A DNA stretch of 64,000 nucleotides, from contig JAKAKL010000122.1 in NCBI GenBank assembly GCA_021824565.1, forward strand, positions 1 to 64,000, read 5' to 3'. Made by a program: the position numbers and the translations under genes. The number at the start of each line of letters is the position of its first letter. The first letter of the stretch is position 1. This document shows, in pieces, positions 29,646-39,300 of this stretch. The DNA is from Bacteroidota bacterium (GTDB taxonomy: Bacteria > Bacteroidota > Ignavibacteria > Ignavibacteriales > Ignavibacteriaceae). The notes under the pieces were generated by a model. That model saw only the letters and a list, made by a program, of their open reading frames with translations, was not told the DNA's origin and made no database searches.

Positions 29646-30086
29646 GCAAGAATTTATCATCAACCGGAAAGAATAAATGCCGGCAGAAATATCTGAAGTA
29701 TTTAAATAGATAGATTTTATGTCTGCAAGAAAAGAATAGATGTTCTTTTAAATATCTGGATCAGATGGAAATAAAGAATTTATGTTTATATAGATATCTG
29801 AAGCGAAAAAATTAATAGAATAAATGACAGCATGAATAGTTAAACTGTTCTCATAAAAAGAATGAATGATGGCATAAATATCTGGGATGGGTGCATAAAA
29901 AGAATTTATGTTAATGCGGATAGTTGAAAGATGAACATAAAAAGAATAAATGCTTACATAAATACTTAAGATGCTTTCATAAAAAGAATAAACGTTGATA
30001 TAAATATCTGAAATGTGAGAGTAAAAAGAATAAATACCGGCATAAATATCTGAAATGTGCACGTAAATAGTATTTATGTCGACATT
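29646..30086. repeat. Phased 21-bp tandem array, 21 units (array 1)
   Basis: The 441 bases divide without a single insertion or deletion into 21 units of exactly 21 bp. Units differ in sequence but, over much of the array, tend to alternate between two types: AAAAGAATAAATG-N4-CATA and AATATCTGAAATG-N4-CATA, giving a 42-bp higher period. Each unit carries an ATG-N4-CAT dyad; in the last unit this becomes the perfect palindrome ATGTCGACAT. Because 21 is a multiple of three, a minus-strand frame stays open across most of it with heptads such as xIYSFYx/xISDIYx, but it has no ATG start. The array sits 123 bp upstream of the helical/FN3-like gene. 21 bp equals two DNA turns. Confidence 0.9.
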
Positions 30087-30209
30087 TTGACAATAAATTT
30101 ACGAATTTCGCAGTTTTTTCGTTTAGAGACGGCATTTTTCCTAAGAATAACATCTCTGAACACAACAAATAAATAAACAACATAAAAGAGAAAGGTTAAG
30201 GGTAACAAA

Positions 30210-30824
30210 ATGACTCAATATCTTTTGAATATAATAAACCGTTTAACAAATATTCTAAACGGTATGCTTCAAAGTCCTGAGCTATGGACAAAGGAAGGAG
30301 AAACAGCGGATGTAGTTCAGCGTATGATAACTAATCTTACTACTGCCGGTAAAGTTGTAAGCGATGCAAAAGACGCTTTACTTACTGCGCAGACAAATGC
30401 GAGAAACATTCAGACCAGCATGACAAAATTTGCCGACGATCTTGAAAACTCCGCCATCGCATATGAAAAGAGCGATCCGGATAAACTTATCCATTACGGC
30501 ATAACTTTACGCAAAGAGAAGGTAAAAAAACCCGTACCTGCTTCAATACTTCACCCTTCGCTGGAGGATGATATAGACGGCATCGGTTTTATTGTTTCAT
30601 GTAATACTGATTCTGTTGCTGATCAGTACGAATGGTATAAAGGCAACGGAACCGATCCTACAAAGACAGACGTTACACCGGAAATGAAGCTTTACAAAAC
30701 AACAACCAAAACATCTTTTGTAGACGACGACGTATTAAAAGGCGTAAGATACTTTTATAAAGTTCGTCCGATAAACGCGACAGGCGAGGGACCGTGGAGC
30801 GAAGCTGTCAGCCGTGTGCAGTAA
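30210..30824 (+). CDS. Helical/FN3-like two-domain protein, paralogue 1
   Basis: 204 aa, no signal peptide and no membrane segment. Residues 1-95 are predicted helical with a coiled-coil flavour (VVQRMITNLTTAGKVVSDAKDALLTAQ); residues 110-204 look like a fibronectin-III-type beta domain ending in FYKVRPINATGEGPWSEAVSRVQ. A paralogue 16 kb to the right has the same length and the shared segments SFVDDDV and TTTKTSF. Both are single genes with an array in front and a strong terminator behind. AAAGGTTAAGGG precedes the ATG. Function unknown; such helical-FN3 proteins recur in Bacteroidota. Confidence 0.75.
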   Translation: MTQYLLNIINRLTNILNGMLQSPELWTKEGETADVVQRMITNLTTAGKVVSDAKDALLTAQTNARNIQTSMTKFADDLENSAIAYEKSDPDKLIHYGITLRKEKVKKPVPASILHPSLEDDIDGIGFIVSCNTDSVADQYEWYKGNGTDPTKTDVTPEMKLYKTTTKTSFVDDDVLKGVRYFYKVRPINATGEGPWSEAVSRVQ

Positions 30825-30856
30825 ATAGTTAGTGGTTTGTTGTTTGTGGAACAGTG

Positions 30857-31038
30857 ACCTTCGAGGTTACAGATATAGAATATTAATATAGAAAAATTGT
30901 CATTCTATTTTTGCAACCTCGAAGGTCGCAGTTTACAACGAAGCATCTACGGGGTTACAGATATAGAATATTAATATAGAAAAATTGTCATTCTATTTTT
31001 GCAACTTCGAAGGTCGCAGTTTACAACGAACCATCTAC
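30857..31038. repeat. 88-bp tandem duplication with inverted 13-bp ends
   Basis: Two nearly identical 88-bp copies (from GGTTACAGATATAG to ACGAA-CATCTAC) start at 30865 and 30953. The arms GACCTTCGAGGTT (30857-30869) and AACCTCGAAGGTC (30915-30927) are exact inverted repeats, and each copy holds a second palindrome ATATTAATAT. This looks like a small dispersed palindromic element that has duplicated in place. It lies inside the 3' region between the FN3-like gene and its terminator. Confidence 0.8.
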
Positions 31039-31053
31039 ATACAACAACCAGCG

Positions 31054-31085
31054 AGGCGCATCATAAACGGTGCGCCTTTTTTTAT
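31054..31085 (+). terminator. Rho-independent terminator of the first FN3-like gene
   Basis: Stem AGGCGCA / TGCGCCT around a 10-base loop, directly followed by a T-run (TTTTTTT). It would end a transcript starting before the FN3-like gene and including the 88-bp duplication. Confidence 0.85.
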
Positions 31086-31489
31086 TAGTATGCTTTATTA
31101 ACTTTGTGCCTTAGTGTCTTGGCGGCGAAAGGGAAATTCCACAAAGTCACTAAGACACGAAGGAAAAAGATTTATGATTTTAGTTTGGGAATTGGTTAAG
31201 TTGGATAGGAGAAAAGTTAGTTAGAAGAAAAAATAAATAGTGCTGACATTCTTATTTAGTATTGTTTCAATATTAGTAAGTAAAAATGATAGAAAATAAG
31301 GTGAGAATAATTCGACTGTTCGATGCTGGCAGCAAAAATTATATAAGCGAGAAATAAAAATTAAATGAGAACTAAGACGGTGATAAGTTTTTACATTTCC
31401 TTGGTAGTAGCACTTAAGGCATTTAACAAAAGATTGAATAATAGATACGGCAGAGTTATATTTATTTTAATAAGAAATAGGTATTAACT
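31086..31489. other. Intergenic region with an inverted pair of CTTAGTG-type repeats
   Basis: No gene seen. At 31101-31163 two copies of a CTTTGTG/TTAGTGTCTT dispersed motif lie in opposite orientation, a type of interspersed repeat often seen in this phylum. The remainder, AT-rich, is the upstream region of the toxin-antitoxin pair. Confidence 0.4.
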
Positions 31490-31723
31490 ATGAATAAACC
31501 GGATAGCTATAACTCGATACAAGAGATAAAAAAATTAAGCGTTGCAGAACGCATTTTATTAGTTGAAGATATTTGGGATAGTATTATTTCATCCGGAGAA
31601 GATCTTCTATTATCAGACGAGCAAAAGAGGGAATTGGATTCTCGCCTGGATGCATATTATAAAAATCCAAAAGAGGGAAAGTCATGGGAAGAAGTTAGAA
31701 AGAATATAAAATCCAAACTATGA
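31490..31723 (+). CDS. Antitoxin, addiction-module component (TIGR02574 type)
   Basis: 77-aa antitoxin. The wording IKKLSVAERILLVEDIWDSI and LSDEQKRELDSRLDAYYKNPKEGKSWEEV is that of the putative addiction-module component family, which partners RelE/ParE toxins. Its stop overlaps the toxin start (ATGA), so the two are translationally coupled. It should neutralise the toxin and repress the operon. Confidence 0.88.
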   Translation: MNKPDSYNSIQEIKKLSVAERILLVEDIWDSIISSGEDLLLSDEQKRELDSRLDAYYKNPKEGKSWEEVRKNIKSKL

Positions 31724-32019
31724 AATATGAATTAATAATTAGACCTGAAGCGGAATCAGAATTATTAGACGCAGTAAAATGGTATGAGGAAAAGGTAAAA
31801 GGATTAGGAGCAGACTTTCTATTAAATGTGGAACCCGCAATTGAATCTATTTTACGAATACCTGATGCGTATACACCAATTTATAAGAATACAAGAAGAG
31901 CATTAGTTAGAAGATTTCCTTTTGGTGTCCATTATATAATTGATAAAGAAAAAATAGTGATATTGGCAATATTCCATGCACGAAGGAATCCTAAGGACTG
32001 GAAGAAGCGTATGTTGTAA
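31720..32019 (+). CDS. RelE/ParE-family toxin
   Basis: 99 aa with the fold-defining segments RPEAESELLDAVKWYEEKVKGLG, IPDAYTPIYKNTRRALVRRFPFGVHYIID and the terminal VILAIFHARRNPKDWKKR. ParE-type members attack gyrase and RelE-type members cut ribosome-bound mRNA; this one cannot be assigned to either from sequence alone. Together with the preceding gene it makes an intact type II module. Confidence 0.9.
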   Translation: MKYELIIRPEAESELLDAVKWYEEKVKGLGADFLLNVEPAIESILRIPDAYTPIYKNTRRALVRRFPFGVHYIIDKEKIVILAIFHARRNPKDWKKRML

Positions 32020-32227
32020 AATTATTTTTGAAAAAGGATTATCAACACTTCAGAATATCTAACATTGTGCAGGGAATAAGGTAAAATGCCTATCAGCTTT
32101 AATTTAGCTTTCGGTAGACAAGCTTTAAAACAAATTATAAATCATGTGCTCAATGCAAACCGGGATTATTTCTATGCGGTAGTATTGCAGTCTAAAATAT
32201 GAATCTTATGTGCAAAGGAAATAATAA

Positions 32228-33028
32228 ATGAAAGATTGGACTTCAGCAATCTGCGAAGCAAATGGAATTAACATACATTATACAAGAATCGGTGGGGATA
32301 AGCCGCCAATAATTTTGCTGCATGGATTAATGACTAATGGTTTGTGCTGGACAAGCCTGGCGCGCGTTCTGGAAAATGATTATGACGTAATTATGCCGGA
32401 TGCAAGAGGGCATGGTAAGTCGAGTGCGCCTGAATATGGCTACGGTTACGAAGATCATGCGAACGATGTTGCCGGTCTTATAAAAGCTTTAAGACTTTCA
32501 CCGCCGATTCTTCTTGGACATTCTATGGGAGGAATGACTGCTGCCGTTGCGGCAAGTCGTAAACTGGATATACTTCGGGGTTTGGTTTTGGCTGATCCAA
32601 CGTTTTTAAGTCCAAAAGTTCAACGCGAAGTTCGCGATAGTGACGTTGCCGATCAGCACCGGAAAATTCTTAGTATGTCATTGGATCAGGTAATAGCGGA
32701 AGCGCGGACAAGGCACCCAAACCGGTCACAGGAAACAATAGAACTATTTGCGAATGCCCGTCTTCAAACAAGCATGGCTGCTTTTGATGTACTAACGCCG
32801 CCTAATCCCGATTATAAAAAGTTAGTAAGTACAATAGATGTTCCTTGCTTATTAATATTTGGCGATAAAGGCGTGGTTTCATCTTCCGCGGCTGAAGAAC
32901 TGCGGCTTATTAATCCGAAACTTCAGATAGAACAAATCCGGGAAGCCGGTCATGCGCTTCACATAGACCAGCCTGAGCGCTTTGCGGCTGCAGTCAAATC
33001 ATTTTTACTTTCAATAGATAAAAGCTAA
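32228..33028 (+). CDS. Alpha/beta-hydrolase fold enzyme
   Basis: 266 aa. The oxyanion-hole motif HGLMTNG is near residue 32, the nucleophile elbow GHSMGG near 97, the acid Asp in IFGDKGVVSS near 217, and the catalytic His in AGHALHIDQPERF near 243. Substrate unknown; hydrolases of this general type act on esters, lactones or haloalkanes. The 208 bp before it hold no visible gene. The next gene, a YgiT-type zinc finger, follows after 13 bases. Confidence 0.88.
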   Translation: MKDWTSAICEANGINIHYTRIGGDKPPIILLHGLMTNGLCWTSLARVLENDYDVIMPDARGHGKSSAPEYGYGYEDHANDVAGLIKALRLSPPILLGHSMGGMTAAVAASRKLDILRGLVLADPTFLSPKVQREVRDSDVADQHRKILSMSLDQVIAEARTRHPNRSQETIELFANARLQTSMAAFDVLTPPNPDYKKLVSTIDVPCLLIFGDKGVVSSSAAEELRLINPKLQIEQIREAGHALHIDQPERFAAAVKSFLLSIDKS

Positions 33029-33041
33029 TGAGAAAAAAGAA

Positions 33042-33287
33042 ATGAAAAGAGAAATCTGTCCAATTTGTGGTGGTAAGAAAATTAAATCAACAACAAGTTT
33101 TACAGTTGATTATAACACTGGCGTAGTTGTAGTTAGAGATGTACCGGCAAAAGTTTGTATGCAATGCGGAGAGGAATGGATTTCAGATGATATTGCATCA
33201 AAGCTTGAAGAGATTGTTTCTATTTCAAAGAAACAAAATCAAGAATTATTTATAGCCAATTTCAATAACTATTCCTTAGCATCATAA
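33042..33287 (+). CDS. YgiT-type zinc-finger antitoxin-like protein
   Basis: 81 aa with two Cys pairs (CPICGG and CMQCGEEW) that would hold one zinc, and the family ending WISDDIASKLEEIVS. Proteins of this type are MqsA-like antitoxins, normally preceded by a small DUF4258 or MqsR-type toxin gene. Here the upstream neighbour is a hydrolase and no toxin is visible, so it is an orphan, or its role is different. Confidence 0.8.
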   Translation: MKREICPICGGKKIKSTTSFTVDYNTGVVVVRDVPAKVCMQCGEEWISDDIASKLEEIVSISKKQNQELFIANFNNYSLAS

Positions 33288-33376
33288 TTTTCCAAAGCAG
33301 ACGAATTAAAAGTATTATAAGCCGACAGGCTTAGTAGGGGTTTCAGCATTCAAACAAAGAGAAAAAAAATTAAGGA

Positions 33377-33407
33377 GATAACATCCCGATACATTCAGGA
33401 TATTATC
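33377..33407. terminator. Hairpin between converging genes
   Basis: Stem GATAACATCC / GGATATTATC with one mismatch and an 11-base loop, between the zinc-finger gene and the M24 peptidase gene on the opposite strand. A-rich on one side and weakly T-rich when read leftward; probably a weak terminator. Confidence 0.45.
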
Positions 33408-33422
33408 TCAAAATCAAAAAGA

Positions 33423-34610
33423 TCAAATCAGAATTAATTCTTTCTGCGGATTGGAAATAAATTCGCAGCCGTTCTTCGTAACAAATACTTCTTCTTCAAT
33501 TGTTGCAGTGCCGTAGCCTTTAACGTAAAGCCGCGGCTCGATGGTGTAGATTTGATTTTCTTCTACCGGTATGAAAGGCGTCTGCCCATACTTTTCCCAG
33601 CGCGGCAGCAGACCGCCTCCGCCGTCGTGAGCTTCTCTGCCTACCTGATGCCCAAGCCCGTGCGGGAATTCATCGTAGCCCTGCGAGATAATATAATTCC
33701 TTGCGATGTCATCCATCTCGCAGCCTTTAACTCCCGGCTTCAAATTGTCCGCGACTTTTTGAATAGCATCTCTGATTACAACAAAACCTTTTTCAACTTC
33801 TTGCGGCGCAGTTTTCTCGCCGTCCTTTAGAATGTACCATGTCCTTTGCAGGTCAGAACAATATCCTTTATACTTTATTCCGAAGTCCACGTTAACAAAA
33901 TGACCTTTCTCAACTTTTCTTTCTGTAGGACCAGCATGAGCGCTCACAGCTTCCGGTCCGGTAAACACTGCGGGGCAATGATCTTCTTCCCAGGCTAATC
34001 CAAAATTATTTTTCGCGGCGGCATCTTTAATAAAATTCGCAATTTCAATTTCGCTTTTTCCAGGTTTTATAAATTTCGTCATCATATCGAATATTTCCAG
34101 GGTCTTATTTACAGCCTCTGTCATTATTGTTAATTCTGCTTTCGATTTTCTTCCTCTTAATGCGGAAATAATTTCTTCGGAAGAAATTAATCTTTTGGCG
34201 AAAGATGTACCTTCTAAAATATCCATTAGTATTAAATACATTCCGTGTGTTAAGCCGTCGGCAAGATTGGAATTTTTAGAAAAGTTGACGGCGATAGTGC
34301 TTGGATTTTTTCTATTTAAATAATCGAGCAGAGGCTCTTTCACGGATTTGACATATCCGGCAACATTTTTGTACAATCCTTTTGTTTGAAAATTTTCTAC
34401 TTCAAGAGTTCCGACGATTGCGGTTGTTTCACCGTCTTTAGAAATCATTAAAGCCGATTGCCATGTGCAGCCTGTTCCGGCAATCATATCTAAGGCAGGA
34501 TCTTTAATATTGCCGCTTTCACGTACGAAAGTAAGCCACATGTCAATATTTTTTTCTTTTAGAATTTGAACTGCCTGTTCAATCTTTTCTTTTAATATTT
34601 CATTTTGCAT
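33423..34610 (-). CDS. M24-family aminopeptidase (Xaa-Pro peptidase-like)
   Basis: 395-aa metallopeptidase with creatinase-type N-domain (1-165) and pita-bread catalytic domain. The five metal ligands are visible: the Asp pair in VDFGIKYKGYCSDLQ, His in GLGHQVG, Glu in YTIEPRLYV and Glu in TIEEEVFV. It probably removes N-terminal residues before proline in the cytosol. It runs divergently from the dehydrogenase cassette. The ATG follows ATTATGC and there is an internal ribosome-site-like GAGGT. Confidence 0.88.
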   Translation of the reverse strand: MQNEILKEKIEQAVQILKEKNIDMWLTFVRESGNIKDPALDMIAGTGCTWQSALMISKDGETTAIVGTLEVENFQTKGLYKNVAGYVKSVKEPLLDYLNRKNPSTIAVNFSKNSNLADGLTHGMYLILMDILEGTSFAKRLISSEEIISALRGRKSKAELTIMTEAVNKTLEIFDMMTKFIKPGKSEIEIANFIKDAAAKNNFGLAWEEDHCPAVFTGPEAVSAHAGPTERKVEKGHFVNVDFGIKYKGYCSDLQRTWYILKDGEKTAPQEVEKGFVVIRDAIQKVADNLKPGVKGCEMDDIARNYIISQGYDEFPHGLGHQVGREAHDGGGGLLPRWEKYGQTPFIPVEENQIYTIEPRLYVKGYGTATIEEEVFVTKNGCEFISNPQKELILI

Positions 34611-34961
34611 AATAACCTCGACAAAAAAATTAGAGTTTTTTAGATAATTTATTACTAATTTAGGAATAGAAAAATTCTCTCGGAAGAGATAAAGAAAAAT
34701 TTATGATTATTCTTCCGTTTATAAGACAAAACGGTTTGTTAAGGGGATTCAGCTTTATGCCGGTAGATTATTTTACCGCTTGCCATGAATATTGCTTATT
34801 CTCTTACCCAAAACCCCAGCAGAGTCTCGTTAAAAAAACTAAAGTAAGACAAAATTTTATTTTATCGAAATTACATCCGCAATTTCAAATTAATGACGGC
34901 GAAGCAAAAATCTTAATCAACAATTTATTTTTAACCTATTCAAAAAAATAGTGAGTTATTT
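34611..34961. other. Upstream region between the M24 gene and the dehydrogenase cassette
   Basis: 351 bases, AT-rich, expected to carry divergent promoters. One 82-codon reading frame (34703-34951) is open on the plus strand but has unconvincing composition and no recognisable fold, so I do not call it a gene. The gdh start is preceded by AAAATAGTGAGTTATTT, without a strong ribosome site. Confidence 0.4.
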
Positions 34962-36302
34962 ATGTCAGAGTACGTTGCTAAATTAATTTCCGAAGTGAAA
35001 ACAAAAAATCCTAATGAGCCTGAATTCCATCAAGCGGTTCAGGAAATCGTAGAATCGCTTGAAGTGGTTCTCGACCGTCATCCCGAATATCGTTCCGCAA
35101 AAATATTGGAACGAATGGTTGAACCGGAGCGTGTTATTACATTCCGCGTTCCCTGGATGGACGATCAAGGTGAAATCCACATCAACCGCGGTTTTAGGAT
35201 TGATATGAACAGCGCTATTGGTCCTTACAAAGGCGGGCTGCGATTCCACCCTTCGGTTAATCTTGGAATTTTAAAGTTCTTAGCATTTGAACAAGTTTTA
35301 AAAAATAGTTTAACGACGCTTCCTATGGGCGGCGGCAAAGGCGGATCAGACTTTGATCCGAAAGGAAAAAGCGATCACGAAGTTATGCGCTTCTGCCAAA
35401 GTTTTATGACAGAGTTGTTCCGTCATATTGGACCAAACACAGATGTTCCTGCCGGCGACATCGGCGTGGGAACAAGAGAAATTGGCTTCCTGTTCGGGCA
35501 ATACAAAAGATTGAAAAATGAATTTACCGGAGTTCTTACCGGCAAAGGATTAAACTGGGGTGGCTCTCTTATTCGCCCCGAAGCAACAGGTTTCGGCGCA
35601 GTTTATTTCGCGCACGAAATGCTGAAGACTAAAGGAATGGACATAGAAGGAAAAACATTTGCAGTTTCCGGATTTGGAAATGTTGCCTGGGGCGTAGTTC
35701 AAAAAATTAATCAGCTCGGAGGAAGAGTTCTTACACTTTCAGGTCCCGACGGATTTGTTTATGATAAGTTCGGCATCAAAGGCGAAAAGGTTGAATACAT
35801 GCTCCAGATGCGCGCCAGCGCCAATGACCGAGTCCAGGATTACGCCGATAAATTCAAAGCTGAATTTTTCCCGGGTAAAAGACCGTGGGAAATTAAAGTT
35901 GATGTCGCAATGCCCTGCGCAACTCAAAATGAAATTTTTGTTGAAGATGCAAAAATGCTTTTGAAGAACGGCTGCGTTTGTGTCTGCGAGGCGGCAAATA
36001 TGCCTACTACTCTTGACGCTTACAAAATATTTAAAGATGCAGGAATTCTCTTTGCGCCTGGCAAAGCCGCTAATGCAGGCGGAGTTGCAGTGTCGGGATT
36101 GGAAATGTCGCAGAACAGCATGCGCCTCCCCTGGCCTAAAGATGAAGTAGATCATCGCTTGAACCAGATTATGCGCCAGATTCACGATACTTGTATTTCT
36201 ACCGCTGAAAGATTTGGAACGCCTGGAAATTATGTTAACGGTGCAAACATCGCAGGCTTCTTAAAAGTTGCCGATGCAATGCTCGATCAGGGTCTCGTTT
36301 AG
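34962..36302 (+). CDS. gdhA: Glutamate dehydrogenase, GdhA type, paralogue 1
   Basis: Interconverts 2-oxoglutarate plus ammonia and glutamate; 446 aa, the length of the small hexameric NADP-type enzymes. Substrate-binding KGGLRFHPS, catalytic Lys in LPMGGGKGGSDFDPKGKS, catalytic Asp in PAGDIGVG, dinucleotide-binding GFGNVAWG (near residue 230), and AANMPTTLDAYK and GGVAVSGLEMSQN at the C-terminus are all present. First gene of a six-gene same-strand cassette; a receiver/ATP-grasp gene follows after 81 bases. Confidence 0.93.
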   Translation: MSEYVAKLISEVKTKNPNEPEFHQAVQEIVESLEVVLDRHPEYRSAKILERMVEPERVITFRVPWMDDQGEIHINRGFRIDMNSAIGPYKGGLRFHPSVNLGILKFLAFEQVLKNSLTTLPMGGGKGGSDFDPKGKSDHEVMRFCQSFMTELFRHIGPNTDVPAGDIGVGTREIGFLFGQYKRLKNEFTGVLTGKGLNWGGSLIRPEATGFGAVYFAHEMLKTKGMDIEGKTFAVSGFGNVAWGVVQKINQLGGRVLTLSGPDGFVYDKFGIKGEKVEYMLQMRASANDRVQDYADKFKAEFFPGKRPWEIKVDVAMPCATQNEIFVEDAKMLLKNGCVCVCEAANMPTTLDAYKIFKDAGILFAPGKAANAGGVAVSGLEMSQNSMRLPWPKDEVDHRLNQIMRQIHDTCISTAERFGTPGNYVNGANIAGFLKVADAMLDQGLV

Positions 36303-36383
36303 AAAATTTTTTATTCCGGATAATATGAAATAAATCCTTCAGATATTTTTTGAAGGTAAAATAAAAACGATTCTGTTCACTTT

Positions 36384-39300
36384 GTGGAAAGAAATTTAGT
36401 GACTGATAAAACGGTTATATCAGCGATGGATAAATTTAATATCATAGATATTGAAGATATTTTTAGCACTCGCATTAAAGAATTTCAAAAATTAATGCGG
36501 TATAAAATCCGCGAGATTCTGCTCGTTTCCAGTCTCTATGATTATTATCTTTTTGAAGAGGACGGAAGATTGTACGAATTAATCCGTCAGGATTACCAGC
36601 TTCTTAATTTAAGCCAGGCGCCCGAAATAACTCACGTTACTACCGGCGCCGAAGCGCTTGAACTCGCCCTGGATGACAACCGCTACGATTTGATCATCAC
36701 TACTCTTCACATCGAAGATATGCACGTAATTAAATTTGCTCAGATGATGCACGATGCAGGCATCAGAACCCCGATTATTCTTCTTGCGTACGATAACCGC
36801 GAGCGCAAAGAGCTTACCGCAAACTACGATACTTCAATCTTCGATAGAATCTTTATCTGGCAAGGCGATTACAGGCTGCTTATCGGCATAATTAAATACG
36901 CAGAGGATAGAATTAATGTTGATAACGATACTTCTGTTGTCGGAGTTCAGGTAATCATTTTAGTTGAAGACAACGTAAAATTCTATTCGGCTTACCTGCC
37001 TTTAATTTACACCGAGATTTTCGATCAGTCGCAGCGGCTGCTTTCAGAGGGAGTTAATCTTACCCATAAGTTTTTAAGAATGCGCGCACGTCCCAAAATT
37101 CTTCTTTGCACGACTTATGAAGAAGCCTGGGAATATTACACGCGGTATGAAGAACACATCCTTGGAATTATTACCGACAGCAACTTCCGGCACTTCGGTG
37201 TACGCGACCCCGAAGCAGGCATTAAATTTACAAAAAATGTTAAAGCTAATCATAAAGATATTCCGATACTGCTTCAATCTAGCAACGCCGAGTTTGCCGG
37301 GAAAGCTAAAGAAGCAGGCGCCGACTTCTTGCTCAAAGGCTCTCCAAAGCTTCTGCATGAGCTTCGCAATTTTATCATGAACAATTTGGGATTCGGCGAT
37401 TTTATTTTTCAAACCGCGGACGGCAAAGAAGTCGGGCGCGCTCATAACTTAAAATCGCTTGAAGAAAATTTAAAAACTGTTCCCGACGAAAGCATCTTTT
37501 ACCACGCCGAAAGAAATGATTATTCAAAATGGCTTAAAGCAAGAACAGAATTTTGGCTGGCGCATAAGCTGAGACCAAGAACAGTCTCTGATTTTAAAAA
37601 TGCGTCTGAATTAAGAAACGAACTGATCACATCTATCCATCAATACCAGGAGATCAGATTAAAAGGAATCATTGCCGATTTCAACAAAGAATCGTTCGAC
37701 GATAAAAACAGCTTTGCAAGAATCGGCGGCGGTTCGCTTGGGGGAAAGGCGCGCGGGCTTGGCTTTATCAATACTTTAATCAATAATGATAGAGTTAAAA
37801 ATAAATTTGAAGGAATAGAAATTTCAGTTCCTTCTGCTATTGTTATAGCTACCGACGTCTTCGATCATTTTCTCGAAGATAACCGGCTTGATATTTTTGT
37901 GCTTGGCGGTTTGTCCGATGAAGAAATTACCCGCCGCTTTCTTGATGCAAAAATCTTTCCGCTTGATATTGTAAAAAAGCTTATTGATTTTCTCAGTGTT
38001 ATTCACGAGCCGCTTGCAGTGCGTTCGTCAAGCCTTCTCGAAGATTCGCAGTTCCAGCCTTTCGCCGGAGTCTATCAAACTTATATGATACCGAATAATG
38101 ATCCTGATCCCAAAGTCCGTCTCGAACAGCTTCTTCAGAGTATTAAAGGAGTTTATGCTTCTACGTTTTATAAGAAGGCTCAGGATTATATGAAGGCTAC
38201 GACATACCGCCTTGAGGAAGAAAAAATGGCGGTTATCGTGCAGCGCCTTGTTGGAGCGCCGAGGCGGGAAAAATTCTATCCGAATTTTTCCGGCGTTGCC
38301 AAGTCGTATAATTTTTATCCCGTACCGCCGCAAAAATCTACTGATGGGATTGCAATGGTTGCTCTCGGCTTAGGCAAACAGGTTGTTGATGGTGGAAATG
38401 CAGTAAGGTTCTGCCCGCGGTATCCCAGACACATGATACAATTTTTTTCAACGAAAGAAACTATTCGCAATGCGCAGCAGGAATTTTTCGCTCTTGAACT
38501 AAATAATGCTTCGCAGAATAAATTGACCGGAACTCCCGATTATTACATCAAGCGCTATGATCTAAAGCAGGCAGAAGAAGATCAAACTTTGTTTCACGTT
38601 GGATCAACATATTCTGTTGAGAACGATGCAGTGTACGACGGCATTTCCCGCCCGGGCAAAAGAGTCGTTACATTTGCGCCGATGCTGAAGCATAAAATTT
38701 TTCCTCTTGCAGATATTTTAGATATGCTTCTCGATCTCGGCTCATGGGGAATGGGCGTGCCTGTTGAGATTGAGTTTGCTGTAAACATGGATGTTCCTGA
38801 GAATAGTCCCAAAGAATTTGCAATGCTTCAGATGAGACCTCTGGTAATCAGCCATGAGCTTGAAGAACTCGACGTTGATTCATCAAGTACTGAAGATTTA
38901 ATCTGTCAAAGCCAGCAGGTTCTCGGCAACGGCGCAACAACGGATATTCACGATATAATTTTTGTCGACATACAAAAGTTTGATAGATCAAAAACAAGAG
39001 ACACCGCGTTTGAAGTGAGCTATTTTAATTCTAAACTTGTTGAGCAAAAGAGACCGTATGTTTTAATAGGCGTTGGAAGATGGGGAAGCCTTGATCACTG
39101 GCTTGGAATTCCAGTTACATGGGATCAAATTTCAGGCGCATCGGTAATTGTTGAATCAGGATTTAAGGATCTTAATGTTTCTCCTTCGCAAGGCTCGCAT
39201 TTCTTCCAGAATCTGACTTCATTTAAAGTCGGCTACTTTACGGTGAACTCTTTCAACAATTTAGGATTTATAGATTGGGAGTGGCTGCTTGCGCAAAAGC

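Noticed and set aside
29646-30086. Array 1 considered as a CRISPR
   Set aside because: The units are diverged with no constant repeat, no 25-40-bp spacers and no cas genes nearby.
29977-30183. A minus-strand frame of 68 codons overlapping array 1 in another phase
   Set aside because: It follows from the 21-bp period in a different frame and has repeat-only content.
34703-34951. An 82-codon plus-strand frame before the first gdh gene
   Set aside because: No recognisable fold, weak ribosome site, and it lies in an AT-rich promoter region, so it is more likely chance.
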